Shown here: positions 41,568 to 50,643 of the stretch, piece by piece | How positions within the stretch are numbered: the stretch's first letter is position 1 | How the letters are laid out: every line of letters starts with the position of its first letter | DNA from: Alkalihalobacterium chitinilyticum | GTDB lineage: Bacteria > Bacillota > Bacilli > Bacillales > Bacillaceae_F | Length of the DNA stretch: 64,000 nt | Assembly: GCF_029028005.1 (NCBI RefSeq) | Contig: NZ_JAOTPO010000015.1 | Location: 55,485-119,484, forward strand | Direction: 5' to 3' | Notes under the pieces: model-generated | Database searches by the model: none | What the model was told of the DNA's origin: nothing | Seen by the model: only the letters and a program-made list of their open reading frames with translations | Program-made: the position numbers and the translations under genes

Positions 41568-43526
41568 ATGAATTTAAAAAACAAACTACTATTTACTTTT
41601 TTGTTACTCCTAATTATTCCATCTCTTGTTATAGGGACAATATCCTATCAATCTGCCAAAAGTTCATTAGAGAATCAAATGATGGATGGAGCAATGGAAA
41701 ATACTAATATAGTTAATCAAAAAGTTAATGAAATGGTTTCAAGTAAGATGGCTGAAGCTGATTTTTTATCAAAATTAATTAGTCAAGAACTATACGATGG
41801 TTGGGAAAGTCCTAAAGTACGACAAATATTAGATGGTTATGTAGTGAATCATCCTGAGCTAGACTTTGCTTACTTAGGTACGTTTGAAGGAGAGATGATT
41901 CGTCAGCCAAATCCTGGACCAGAGTCAGAAGGCTTTGATCCTCGAACTCGACCATGGTATGAAGGTGCGATGGCTGATACAAGTGCTGTGAACATTACCC
42001 AACCATACATAGCCATTTCAACAGGACGGATGGTCGTCACTATTTCGAAGGCAACTAGTGATTTATCAGGAGTTATTGGATTACAAATGGATTTAACTGA
42101 TTTTCAAGATATTATATCTACGATTACTATAGGTGAAGAAGGTTTCGTCTTTATACTTGATGAGAACAACGTGCCTGTTGTACATCCAGAACTTGAAATT
42201 GGTGAACCGTTGGAAGCGGACTGGGGCGTAAATATTCTAGCTAGTGATAGTGGTCAATTTGATTATGTAAACCTTCGTGGTCAAAGTATGAGAAGTAACT
42301 TTGTCACAAATGAACTAACAGGGTGGACAATTGGAAGTACAATAAGTGAAGAAGAAATTGAACGTAGTGCAGCTCCTATCTTTAATATTACTTTGAGTGT
42401 CATTATTGCCGCCATTATTGTAGGGGTAGCACTTGCATACTTTGTTATTAAATCAATTACAAGACCGTTAGAACACTTAAAAGAGTTATCTGAAAAAGTA
42501 AGTAAAGGGAATTTATCTGTACGTGCAGATATTCGTTCTAAAGATGAAATTGGTATCGTTGGTGCTAGTTTTAATAGAATGTTAGATTCCTTTAGTTCTA
42601 TTCTTAACTCAGTTGGTGATTCATCAAATCATCTATCTAGTTCAGCACAACAACTAACAGCGAGCGCTGAGCAGACAACACTAGGAACGGAATCTGTTTC
42701 TAATTCGATTGAGGATATTTCTCAAGGTGTAGATGAACAGGTTAATATCGTGAATGAACTTTCAGAAACTATGAAGAATATGAATGAAAGAATATGTAAT
42801 ATAGTTGAGCATGCAGACTCCTCATCTACTCAGGCAAATTTTGCTTCGGAGAAATCATCTGAAGGAGAGCAATCAATCCTAACGGCAGTTAAGAAAATGG
42901 GTGATATCAGTGAATCTGTTCAAGGATTAGGAAATTCGATATCTGAATTAGGTCAATATTCTCAAGAAATCGGGCAAATCATTAGTGTTATTACGAATAT
43001 ATCAGAACAGACTAATTTGCTTGCACTGAATGCTGCTATTGAATCAGCCCGTGCAGGGGAACATGGAAAAGGATTTTCTGTCGTGGCTTCAGAAGTTCGC
43101 AAATTAGCTGAACTGTCAGCTGCTAATGCGAAACAAATTACAAGTCTTATTCGAACGATCCAAAGTAAGACGGATGAGGCGATAAAAGCTAATGAGAAGG
43201 CGACAGGTGAAGTGAAGGAAGGAATCCTAAGCGTCAATAATGCTGGGCAGTTATTCGAAGAGATTCAAGAGGCAGCACATAAAGTAGCTAAGCAAGTTAA
43301 AGAGGTTTCTATTTTGTCTAATTCAATTTCTCAGGACTCCCTGCGTACGGTTGAAGTTGTAGATGAGTTTTCAACGATTGCGCAAAATAGTTTGGCAAGT
43401 ATAGAGAGAATTTCAGCAGCTTCTGAAGAACAATTGGCTTCGATGGAGGAAATTACATCATCGGCTAATTCCTTATCAGATTTAGCCGATGAGCTTCAGG
43501 GCGAATTTCGAAAATATAAAGCATAA
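41568..43526 (+). CDS. Methyl-accepting chemotaxis protein with dCache sensor
   Basis: This is a transmembrane chemoreceptor of 652 residues. A short N-terminal helix (about 7-27), an extracellular double-Cache sensor (about 35-265, with [12 protein letters not shown] and [21 protein letters not shown]), a second helix (about 272-294), a HAMP domain (about 295-350, [33 protein letters not shown]) and a long signalling coiled coil are in order. The kinase-contact hairpin NEQ-type core reads [38 protein letters not shown]. The PWY(E) and Asp pattern is typical of amino-acid-sensing dCache_1 domains. GGGGAGG precedes the ATG. It is monocistronic with a terminator. Confidence 0.95.
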   Translation: MNLKNKLLFTFLLLLIIPSLVIGTISYQSAKSSLENQMMDGAMENTNIVNQKVNEMVSSKMAEADFLSKLISQELYDGWESPKVRQILDGYVVNHPELDFAYLGTFEGEMIRQPNPGPESEGFDPRTRPWYEGAMADTSAVNITQPYIAISTGRMVVTISKATSDLSGVIGLQMDLTDFQDIISTITIGEEGFVFILDENNVPVVHPELEIGEPLEADWGVNILASDSGQFDYVNLRGQSMRSNFVTNELTGWTIGSTISEEEIERSAAPIFNITLSVIIAAIIVGVALAYFVIKSITRPLEHLKELSEKVSKGNLSVRADIRSKDEIGIVGASFNRMLDSFSSILNSVGDSSNHLSSSAQQLTASAEQTTLGTESVSNSIEDISQGVDEQVNIVNELSETMKNMNERICNIVEHADSSSTQANFASEKSSEGEQSILTAVKKMGDISESVQGLGNSISELGQYSQEIGQIISVITNISEQTNLLALNAAIESARAGEHGKGFSVVASEVRKLAELSAANAKQITSLIRTIQSKTDEAIKANEKATGEVKEGILSVNNAGQLFEEIQEAAHKVAKQVKEVSILSNSISQDSLRTVEVVDEFSTIAQNSLASIERISAASEEQLASMEEITSSANSLSDLADELQGEFRKYKA

Positions 43527-43538
43527 GTAGTAAAGTAA

Positions 43539-43576
43539 AAAAGTATTGTTTCGCTGTATGAAACAATACTTTTTCT
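43539..43576 (+). terminator. Terminator of chemoreceptor gene
   Basis: AAAAGTATTGTTTC (43539-43552) and GAAACAATACTTTT (43560-43573), then TTCTT. Confidence 0.85.
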
Positions 43577-43754
43577 TATGGAAACAACTGAGTTTTAAAA
43601 GAAACGGTGATGCTTAAATATTATGATTATTAGTTGGAAAACAACTTCTTTACAAATACAACTACTTCTCCGTTATGTTGTGACCACGACCAACAACAAC
43701 AGAAAACAGGATCCCTTCAAAGTGAAGAAATCCTGTTATATCAACGTTTATGTA

Positions 43755-43797
43755 TGGTGGAGCATAGGGGGCTCGAACCCCTGACCTCTACGCTGCC
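43755..43797 (-). pseudogene. 3' half of a tRNA gene (integration scar)
   Basis: Read on the minus strand there is an intact T-arm (AGGGG-TTCGAGC-CCCCT, 43782-43766), a 7-nt acceptor strand ATGCTCC, discriminator A and an encoded CCA (43757-43755), preceded by GCGTAGAGGTC as variable region. No D-arm, anticodon loop or 5' acceptor strand is present; the sequence changes to unrelated DNA. Integrases often use tRNA 3' ends as attachment sites and leave just such a half gene. A direct repeat starts within this fragment at 43784. Confidence 0.7.
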
Positions 43798-44017
43798 AGT
43801 GAACTTTAGTATCTTAAATACGTTAATATGGCTTAAAATAGGTTGAATTAATGAGCTTTAATTAACGAAAAGTACTTTTTCTAAGATTAAATGTGAACTT
43901 TTGTGGACTTTTTATGGTAATGCATGTGGTCAATTTATAAAGGATCCCAATGTTATCACTTTTAGCTTAGTTTTTTAGAAGGAGATTTTGTTATTAGGTC
44001 AACTTCTCATATTATCA
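43784..44017. repeat. Direct repeat DR1 (~230 bp), left copy
   Basis: From ACCTCTACGCT inside the tRNA fragment to about 44017 the sequence matches 50644-50857 with only scattered differences and small indels: a 10-bp GCCAGTGAAC insert and an extra GAACTTTTGT-like stretch in this copy. It marks one edge of the island. Confidence 0.85.
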
Positions 44018-44203
44018 ATATAGTATAAAGAATATAAACTAGTCAGTTCATGCTTGATTATGATAAATAGTATCACTTAAAATCGGATTAAAGAAATTAA
44101 TGGGATATTCTTTTGTACAGTTAAGTATTTCTACAGTAACAGCAGTTCTTACTACTACTGTAGAGAATTAAGGAGATAAGACCCTATTCAGGAGAGGTAG
44201 AAC

Positions 44204-44558
44204 ATGAGCATAAAAATTAACTGGAAAAATTATAGACTCCCCAAAGTTTATACAACCATAAAAACAGAACGGAAGCTTTTTACGCATCCGACTCATAGAC
44301 GTACTGGTTGGGACCTTATTTAGTTTTATATATTCTTCAATGTTTCTATCCCAATTGTAAAACTCAGAGATAAGCCATTAGTAATCAGAATATTATTGGC
44401 TCCAAGTATCTCATCATATTTTCTAGCCTGTTCAAATACAAGATTCGTAATGGATATATGATTGGTCTAAAACTGGTACATAATAACCTTCATTATCTTC
44501 AACATAAACAACAATATCAGCCCTACCTTTTTGTTCATTATCAAAGAAGTACATACTA
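44204..44558. pseudogene. Rearranged copy of HsdR_N-type nuclease gene
   Basis: Positions 44204-44305 match the first 102 bp of the intact gene at 51379 in the same orientation, starting from ATG. From GTACT|GGTTGGGACC at 44306 the sequence switches to the reverse complement of the 3' and middle parts of that gene, ending near 44558. So the copy suffered an internal inversion. The inverted part also lacks about 15 bp that encode the catalytic IECK segment in the intact gene. It cannot make a functional protein. Confidence 0.85.
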
Positions 44559-44699
44559 AACTGTTGGAGCGTCAATATGCCAATAATTAAATTTGATGAA
44601 AAAGAATTGAGGAAACGATAAGTAATAATGCGATGACAATATTAATCAAGATAATAAGGAGAAACCCTTTCTTTAATTCCATCTTAATATCCCTCCTGA

Positions 44700-45926
44700 C
44701 TAAACTGTCCACTTTTGTTCTTTTTTAGCCACTACATATTTGTACAAATCGATACTGTAATAAACCAAAAGTATAAAAAATGGGTTCAATGAAAATGTTC
44801 CAAATGCTATTCCATCCCAGTATTCATACGAGAATAATTCAGAATAGTAGATCTTATTAATGGCTGTTTCAATATAAAGTTTAACGACAGGTAAATTAAT
44901 CGCCAAGAATAGAATAAGTGTAGTAGAAGTACCTACCACATTGATAAAAGTATAGATACTAACTAATTTTTTCTCCCAACTCGACCAATTCGTTACTTCT
45001 TTTCTTAATTTTTTAATCCTACCTGTTACTAGATTTAGGAACAGTGATTTAGATAATTCATTTAAGTTATCAATGCGTAAATAATTCGCTAATACATAAT
45101 ACAGATCTGTTCGTAAGAAGAATAAGAATTGAAAAATTAAGGACTGTAATATTAATAAAACAAAGAATTTAGATATATCAATCATTAGTGCAGGTAGGGG
45201 GATTAATTGGATTAATAATAAGCCTAATATCATGGCATTTGACCATGCGGGTCCACCTAAATATACCGCATAACGTCTGTTTCGTTTAATTGACCAAATA
45301 TCCGTAACATCGGTTTCAATGACTAAAAAAATCCAGCGGTATCCCCAAGTAATCTTACTTCCGATTCCTTCTTTTTTAGCTGCAACAGCATGCCCAAATT
45401 CATGAACAAAAACCGTAATCCAAGTCCCGATGATAATTGTAAAAAAGGTGATGACACCGGAATTACTTAAAAATAAATCTTCTGGTTTTGGCCTTAAAGA
45501 CTCATTTATCATTAACAATGGAACTAACACCAATGAAACGGCATAGAACACCCATGCAGTTTTACTAAATAACCATTCCGCTAGCCTGGATCGTTTAGGT
45601 TCGCTATTTTCTTTAACAGTATTTGTTGAAGATAAAACGTGATCATCCAATTTATGTACAATATTAGACTCAACGAGTGAAATAATAAATTCTTTTACAT
45701 CCTCAAATGACAGTTGATCTTCTTGATACTTATGTAAAATATCGTTAATACTCGCACCATCTTCTAGTAATTTTAATATGGCATATGCATCTTCTGAGAG
45801 CGATACATAATCGTTTGTATCTAATCTGCCTAAGATATAGTCCTCTCCATCCTTATTTAATTTATAGGGATGAATCTTAAATACGGACGAACCTTTTATT
45901 TCTTCATTTAAGTTTATTTTTTCCAT
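44700..45926 (-). CDS. M50-type membrane metalloprotease with PqqD-like N-terminal domain
   Basis: The protein has 408 residues. About the first 95 form a winged-helix, PqqD/RRE-like domain (LNKDGEDYILGRLDTNDYVSLSEDAYAILKLLEDGASINDIL...). The rest has several membrane helices and an M50/site-2-protease zinc site: HEFGH at 175-179, with D274 in FLRTDLYYVL as probable third ligand. Such PqqD-M50 fusions occur in peptide-modification loci. ATG 45926 follows AAGGATGG; a longer frame is unsupported. Directly upstream on the same strand lies a 20-codon peptide gene followed by a hairpin, so the protease is probably cotranscribed at reduced level and processes or exports that peptide. A divergent ThiF-like gene completes the locus. 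Confidence 0.82.
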   Translation of the reverse strand: MEKINLNEEIKGSSVFKIHPYKLNKDGEDYILGRLDTNDYVSLSEDAYAILKLLEDGASINDILHKYQEDQLSFEDVKEFIISLVESNIVHKLDDHVLSSTNTVKENSEPKRSRLAEWLFSKTAWVFYAVSLVLVPLLMINESLRPKPEDLFLSNSGVITFFTIIIGTWITVFVHEFGHAVAAKKEGIGSKITWGYRWIFLVIETDVTDIWSIKRNRRYAVYLGGPAWSNAMILGLLLIQLIPLPALMIDISKFFVLLILQSLIFQFLFFLRTDLYYVLANYLRIDNLNELSKSLFLNLVTGRIKKLRKEVTNWSSWEKKLVSIYTFINVVGTSTTLILFLAINLPVVKLYIETAINKIYYSELFSYEYWDGIAFGTFSLNPFFILLVYYSIDLYKYVVAKKEQKWTV

Positions 45927-45949
45927 TTTTCGAACCATCCTTATTAGAG

Positions 45950-45988
45950 AAAAAACCTTCGACAAAAGAGTATTGTTGAAGGTTTTTT
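45950..45988 (-). terminator. Attenuator-like hairpin between peptide and protease genes
   Basis: AAAAAACCTTC (45950-45960) and GAAGGTTTTTT (45978-45988) form an 11-bp stem flanked by runs that work on the minus strand. It sits 20 bp after the small peptide's stop and 24 bp before the protease start, where precursor-peptide operons often carry a partial terminator. Confidence 0.75.
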
Positions 45989-46008
45989 CCTTATAGATTA
46001 ACTATAAA

Positions 46009-46071
46009 TTATGTCTGCCAACGGAACATAGGTAATTTAACCGCTTTCAATTTTTTAACTTTTAATTTCAT
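46009..46071 (-). CDS. 20-aa basic peptide, candidate modified-peptide precursor
   Basis: ATG at 46071 follows AAAGGTGG at ideal spacing. The product is 20 residues, MKLKVKKLKAVKLPMFRWQT, with a lysine-rich N-terminal half and an aromatic/polar C-terminal half. The gene lies first in the minus-strand operon, before an attenuator and the PqqD-M50 protease, and 134 bp from the divergent ThiF-like gene. Its size and leader composition resemble the short substrates of MccB-type ThiF enzymes (microcin C-like pathways), but those end in Asn and this ends in Thr. I infer a RiPP precursor; it would be missed by standard gene callers. Confidence 0.7.
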   Translation of the reverse strand: MKLKVKKLKAVKLPMFRWQT

Positions 46072-46205
46072 AATTTACACCACCTTTACTAAATAAAGTA
46101 ACATCGATGTTCAATTGCTATTTTATTTTAACAATTGTAAATTGTCAATATTTTATATAATATAAAAATATTGTTAGAGAATATAAATTTTGGGAGGTAA
46201 GTAAA

Positions 46206-47318
46206 ATGAAACCAGCTGTAAAGGCGATTTATCCAATCATTAAGGAGAATTCTATGTACCAAATTGGGGATGAACCCCATTTTGCTGTAGAGATTGACGA
46301 TAGTGAGCAGTTTTTTGATAATCTACTTCCGTTACTAAAAGGGGAACTTACAATTCCCGAAATTCATAAATCCTTAGTTAACACTTATCCTGAAATATCA
46401 TTAGAAGAAGTCAATGAAGCTATAGAAGCCTTAGACGACATGGGGATTTTAGAGAATAGTGATATTGATCAGCAATCAAAACAGTCCCAATTAGAAATTG
46501 ATAGATACCGAAGTAATATGAACTTTTTCTCTGCTTTTAGTAGTCTTACAGACTCTAAATATGACTTTCAGAATAGGTTAATCCATGCTAAAGTTCTGGT
46601 TTTAGGAATGGGAGGGCTTGGGAGTAATGTCCTTTACCAATTAGCCGGACTAGGTGTTGGGCATATTGTGACAGTTGATTATGATGTAGTAGAACTTAAA
46701 AACCTAAATAGGCAGGTATTATATTCTGAATCACAACTAGGAAAAAACAAAACAGACGTAGGTATTAGTCGTTTAAAGGATTTTAATTCGAATATTTCCT
46801 TCCATACATTTAATAAAAAAATTACATGTGAAAGTGACTTAGAGGAAATTATTACCTCCGATTTAGATTTAGTGATATGTGCTGCTGATTCACCTCCAGT
46901 TGACATTATCTTATGGGTTAACAAATATTGTCTTGAGAAAAATGTTCCCTATATCTCAGGAGGAACAGGAGTAACTCTGGGACAATTTTTTACTGTACTA
47001 CCTCATATCAGTCCTTGTACAGAATGTTATTATTCAGAGATCATTCAACAGAATAAAGCATTATTTGAAGCAACAACTAAATTAACAAATACAAACGCAG
47101 CCATTGCACCTAATATCAGTATGGTAGCGTCCTTGATTTGTATGGAATCAATAAGAGTACTCTTAGGAATTGCTGAACCTATATCGGCAGGTAAAAGAAC
47201 GTTAATCGACTTTATCACTTCGTCTATCACACAAGAAAAAGAATGGAAACGAACTTGTAAGAATTGTGTGGATAATGAGGTAAGGAATGAAACAGATGCT
47301 AAAACAACAACTACGTGA
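46206..47318 (+). CDS. ThiF/MccB-like E1 adenylating enzyme with N-terminal RRE-like domain
   Basis: The protein has 370 residues. Residues about 1-88 look like a winged-helix recognition domain (EQFFDNLLPLLKGELTIPEIHKSLVNTYPEISLEEVNEAIEALDDMGIL). The E1-like ThiF fold follows: GMGGLGS (134-140), VDYDVVELKNLNRQVLY with the ATP-binding Asp and Arg, and a four-Cys zinc site C271/C274 and C351/C354. This layout fits MccB and other E1-type enzymes that adenylate a peptide C-terminus. GGGAGG precedes the ATG. It is divergent from the peptide-protease operon, overlaps the DUF2785 gene by 32 bp, and would act on the 20-residue peptide. The chemistry, whether nucleotide transfer, cyclisation or thiolation, is open. 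Confidence 0.85.
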   Translation: MKPAVKAIYPIIKENSMYQIGDEPHFAVEIDDSEQFFDNLLPLLKGELTIPEIHKSLVNTYPEISLEEVNEAIEALDDMGILENSDIDQQSKQSQLEIDRYRSNMNFFSAFSSLTDSKYDFQNRLIHAKVLVLGMGGLGSNVLYQLAGLGVGHIVTVDYDVVELKNLNRQVLYSESQLGKNKTDVGISRLKDFNSNISFHTFNKKITCESDLEEIITSDLDLVICAADSPPVDIILWVNKYCLEKNVPYISGGTGVTLGQFFTVLPHISPCTECYYSEIIQQNKALFEATTKLTNTNAAIAPNISMVASLICMESIRVLLGIAEPISAGKRTLIDFITSSITQEKEWKRTCKNCVDNEVRNETDAKTTTT

Positions 47319-48126
47319 AATTAAAGAGAATAAATACTTACCTTACCCTGACACCAATATAAATCAAATCGTTGCCGAAGCCCTTCAAAATATAGGTTCT
47401 ACCGATCAAGAACTGAGAGACGAATTAATTTATTCTACATTAGCCACCTGGATTCAAAAAGCAGTAATTTCTAACGAACAGCTTCAAAAATTATTAAATG
47501 CATTATTAGATGACAAACACCTTTTCTTTAAGATAGGGGAGAGAGGCACCGATTCCGTTTTTGTGCGATCCTTTTCAATGTTACTCATTGCTCCTATTCT
47601 TTACGTGAATTTGGATAGGGAATTTTTAAGTACCGAAGATATTGATGTGGTAAAAGAGAAATCCATACTATACCTTGAAAAAGAAATAGATTTACGAGGA
47701 CATGTTCCTTCTAAGGGGTGGGCCCATTCTTTAGCACACGCTTCAGATACAATCGTGCACCTTATTCCATATCTAGCAAAAGAGGAGCAATTAATCATAC
47801 TCCATCGAATTGGTAAAAAGTTTCGTACTTTTGATTACGTTTTTCATGATGAGGAAGATGAAAGAGCGGTTAACGCCATAATTAGAATTTTAGATAATGA
47901 GATCATTTCGGAAACTGAATTTAATGTCTGGATCGACGACTTAGCTTCTGTTCATTATGATCGTTATGAGGAAGCTTATCGTCTTAAAACAAATATAAAA
48001 ACTTTAATCCGCAGTCTGTTCTTTAGATGTCAATTTAGTAATTCCACGGCAGTAAAAGTTTACTTACCACTGATAGCTGATACATTAAAATCTTTAGATA
48101 CTTATTATTACACTGAACATATCTAA
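47287..48126 (+). CDS. DUF2785 protein
   Basis: This is a soluble, largely helical protein of 279 residues in the DUF2785 family. Typical segments are HVPSKGWAHSLAHASDTIVHLIPYLAKEEQLIILHRIGKKF and EDERAVNAIIRILDNEIISETEFNVWIDDL. The start lies inside the end of the ThiF-like gene with GAGG upstream, so it is translationally coupled to it. DUF2785 proteins have no known activity, though the WAHSLAHASD segment looks like a conserved surface or active site. Coupling suggests an accessory or immunity role in the peptide locus; that is inference. Confidence 0.8.
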   Translation: MKQMLKQQLREIKENKYLPYPDTNINQIVAEALQNIGSTDQELRDELIYSTLATWIQKAVISNEQLQKLLNALLDDKHLFFKIGERGTDSVFVRSFSMLLIAPILYVNLDREFLSTEDIDVVKEKSILYLEKEIDLRGHVPSKGWAHSLAHASDTIVHLIPYLAKEEQLIILHRIGKKFRTFDYVFHDEEDERAVNAIIRILDNEIISETEFNVWIDDLASVHYDRYEEAYRLKTNIKTLIRSLFFRCQFSNSTAVKVYLPLIADTLKSLDTYYYTEHI

Positions 48127-48139
48127 GGAGAAATGTTGG

Positions 48140-48166
48140 CCATGCAAATAGCATGGTCTTTATTTT
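48140..48166 (+). terminator. Terminator of thiF-DUF2785 operon
   Basis: CCATGC (48140-48145), AAATA and GCATGG (48151-48156), then TCTTTATTTTTT. Confidence 0.65.
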
Positions 48167-48468
48167 TTAAGACCAGAATTTTTCTTAAATAAAAAAAATT
48201 TTATCAAATCGGGAACCTTTTTTATAATTTTCGTGTCTATATTATTAAACGCGTTCGAACAATTATAAAAACATGGAAAGGATGGACAATTATTCATTTC
48301 ATACTATAAGAACGAGTTATAAGTCTTATAGCGTCTATCAGCTGTTATTAACTCCAATAAGAATTTAAGAAAAAAACCGTTTCGCCACGACAACTAGTAA
48401 TTTGTGACTCATTATAGGTTAATAAAATGTTAGATATACTAGACATCTAAAGTAAAGGTGGATATGAA
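48167..48468. other. AT-rich gap inside island
   Basis: No gene is supported here. TATACT at 48435-48440 could be a -10 for the small hydrophobic peptide frame at 48469. Confidence 0.4.
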
Positions 48469-48525
48469 ATGAAAAATTTACTAATTATCGTATTAATAGT
48501 TATTGGTATATTCACTTTGTTTTAA
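48469..48525 (+). CDS. Possible 18-aa hydrophobic peptide
   Basis: ATG at 48469 follows AAAGGTGG. The product MKNLLIIVLIVIGIFTLF is a single, almost wholly hydrophobic helix with one basic residue. It could be a small membrane peptide or type I toxin-like product within the island, or a chance frame in AT-rich DNA. Confidence 0.35.
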   Translation: MKNLLIIVLIVIGIFTLF

Positions 48526-48950
48526 TGTAATTAACTGGATTTTTATTACATAAAAACCCTACATTTACTCGGTTCAAATTATGTTCTTTAAAACTACTAA
48601 GATATAAATATTAAAAATACCAATTTCATTAAAGTAAAAAGTTAAAATACTAAATTAATTTGGAGCGAATTATCACGTTCTTGCACAAAATAAGCCATTA
48701 TTTAAACATTAAACTGGGGATCATGTCTGCAACTGTTCCAGAATAATTTTAGAAAATACGTTGAAACACACTTATAGCTAACGTTTCAGCGCAAATAAAG
48801 AGGGGGTACAGTCAGGAGAATACAAATTTACAACACTAAGGCTTTTAATATAGCGCATTTTCACTATTAATGATAAAGGGTGTCGTTGAACGGAGTGTGA
48901 TAAAAACTTGAAAGAACGTTCTAGAAAAAAATATAGAAGTGAAGTGATGA

Positions 48951-49052
48951 ATGAAAAAGGTAGTGAAAGTGAGTGAGTGGCCAAAAACTATCCCACAGCC
49001 ATCCATGGAGAGTATTGAAAAAGAAAAAGGAAAAAAGAAACAAAAAGATTGA
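48951..49052 (+). CDS. Possible 33-aa basic peptide upstream of integrase relic
   Basis: The frame MKKVVKVSEWPKTIP... ends in a Lys/Glu-rich tail. It has codon-like composition, but the upstream GAAGTGA is a weak ribosome-binding site. It may be a remnant of a mobile-element gene. Nothing else convincing occupies 48526-49212. Confidence 0.25.
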   Translation: MKKVVKVSEWPKTIPQPSMESIEKEKGKKKQKD

Positions 49053-49212
49053 AAATGCGAAAAGAAAAACATAGATCCCCTACAGTTCGAAAAGAACTTA
49101 AAATCTTCCAATACATCCTCATCATGATCTGCCATATTGACAACGCCTTTTTATGATAAAGCTACTGCTCTTCTTGAACAATCGCATGCGTTAGTGCGAT
49201 AAGCATCGTTAA

Positions 49213-49575
49213 AAAGATTACCCGTTCCTTCCTGTTCAGCAGCAACCAGAGAAGGAGTTAATTCTTTTTCGTCAATTTGCGATCAAATGGTATGAGGTAG
49301 ACTACTATCGAAGTGTTAGGGCATCGACATTTAAAAATCGACGTTTCTATTTAGATAAACACATCCTTCCTTTTTTGGGTGATAGGTACCTGCATGAAAT
49401 AACGGGGGATGTTATTAACGAATTTTATGCTGAGTTGAAACGTAAAGGATATGCTCCTAAAACCATCAGTAGTATTCATAAGTTTTTATCCCGTTTACTA
49501 AAATCTTCTGTTAAAAAGGGATATATAGAGGTACATCCAATGGAAGAATTAGAACTAAGCCCAAGGTCCCATTAG
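49213..49575 (+). pseudogene. Truncated tyrosine-recombinase (phage integrase), N-terminal part only
   Basis: An open frame without a proper start encodes about 120 residues of an integrase arm/core-binding region: FAIKWYEVDYYRSVRASTFKNRRFYLDKHILPFLGDRYLHEITGDVINEFYAELKRKGYAPKTISSIHKFLSRLLKSSVKKGYIEVHPMEELELSPR. The SAM-like domain ends just where the catalytic domain should begin. The Arg-His-Arg-Tyr catalytic part is missing and unrelated DNA follows. It is a relic of the enzyme that probably mobilised this island via the tRNA site. Confidence 0.82.
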
Positions 49576-49744
49576 AGAAGATGGGGATTACGCTTGTAAG
49601 AGAAGTTCGGAATTTTTTCCGAGGAAGAAGTGATCAGATAGCCATAGTCTTCTGAAGCAACTCTCCATTTTTTGACCTAATATAGAATGTTTGTTAGAGT
49701 AATAAAGAACTAGGATATATTACATAAAAAAGGGGTATTTTGGT

Positions 49745-50518
49745 ATGGAAAAATGGAAGTATGTAGTTTTATCATCTGTGTTGATTACAGGATTAGCAGC
49801 ATGTTCGAACGACGATGTAAGTGAGGTGAGTGCCGAACCAGTAGAAGAGGAAGAGGTTCAGCAAGAGACTTCAAGTAATGCTTATGAAGGACAAACGTAT
49901 GAATTAGAATTTGGTAAATCGATTACCATCATGGATGGTCAAGATATTCATCTTCAACAAAGTGAGACTTCTGCTAGAATCCAACCTAATTTAAGTTTAG
50001 AAGATTTTATGCCAGAAATTGAAGGGGAGCTTGAAGATCAACCCGAGGAGTTCTTCTTAGAATTTGAAGAAAACCGTGAAAAAGCACGTGAAGAACTAAC
50101 GCAAGCTATCATCGATCATCCCTATGGAGAAGCTGGTTTATATGTTGGTATGTCGGTAAGAACCAATGTGGAGGGAGAAATTGTTACTACTCCTATAGAT
50201 AAAGAACTAGAAAAAACAACGACGATGCAAATGCTAGAATATGCGAACCCTGTGCAAGATGCAGAATATTCGGTGACTGAAATGGATCTTTCGGAAGAAC
50301 CGTTATTCGATGGTAAGTTCGATTATTATATCAAAATCGAAGGAACGTATGCGGAATACGGAAACCATGATAATCACCTTAACGGTAAAGAGTTCGTTCG
50401 ACATTTTTTAGTAAAAATTGAAGATCATATTACATACAGTGTTAATGTAGTATACACACCAGATACAAGTGAAGAAGTTGTTGAAAACTTATTTTTAATG
50501 GCCTCTACATTTGAATAA
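49745..50518 (+). CDS. Hypothetical lipoprotein, 257 aa
   Basis: A lipoprotein signal peptide ends in a lipobox LAAC near residues 17-20. The mature part begins with an acidic linker (VEEEEVQQE) and continues as a soluble domain of about 200 residues with no motif I recognise; segments such as GLYVGMSVRTNVEGEIVTTPI and TYAEYGNHDNHLNGKEFVRHFLVKIEDHITY look beta-rich. AAAAAGGGG lies upstream of the ATG. It is intact and has its own terminator, inside the stretch between the two direct repeats, so it is probably island cargo. Function unknown. Confidence 0.72.
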   Translation: MEKWKYVVLSSVLITGLAACSNDDVSEVSAEPVEEEEVQQETSSNAYEGQTYELEFGKSITIMDGQDIHLQQSETSARIQPNLSLEDFMPEIEGELEDQPEEFFLEFEENREKAREELTQAIIDHPYGEAGLYVGMSVRTNVEGEIVTTPIDKELEKTTTMQMLEYANPVQDAEYSVTEMDLSEEPLFDGKFDYYIKIEGTYAEYGNHDNHLNGKEFVRHFLVKIEDHITYSVNVVYTPDTSEEVVENLFLMASTFE

Positions 50519-50526
50519 TTGTGAGG

Positions 50527-50562
50527 AAGGCAGAGACTAAATACTCTTCTCTGCCTTTTTGT
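50527..50562 (+). terminator. Terminator of lipoprotein gene
   Basis: AAGGCAGAG (50527-50535) and CTCTGCCTT (50549-50557), then TTT. Confidence 0.8.
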
Positions 50563-50643
50563 GTGGAATAGAGGATAACAACCTGCATTAATCCGTCAGG
50601 AGCAGGTTGTTGTCGCCAGAAATCGCCGGACGTAACAAATTTA

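Noticed and set aside
43755..43797. Functional tRNA gene
   Set aside because: Only the T-arm, acceptor 3' strand and CCA are present; there is no anticodon or D-arm.
44204..44558. Second functional nuclease gene
   Set aside because: Only 102 bp are in the right orientation; the rest is inverted and lacks the catalytic codons.
46009..46071. Classical microcin C precursor
   Set aside because: The size and basic leader fit, but the C-terminal Asn required by known MccB enzymes is absent and no MccC/E/F-type genes are nearby; kept as a more general RiPP candidate.
48127..48190. Small frame after AAGGAG following the DUF2785 gene
   Set aside because: The spacing to any start codon is poor and the frame overlaps the terminator hairpin.
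48845..49135. 96-residue minus-strand frame
   Set aside because: It is Phe/Ser-rich because it is antisense to an A-rich region, and has no ribosome-binding site.
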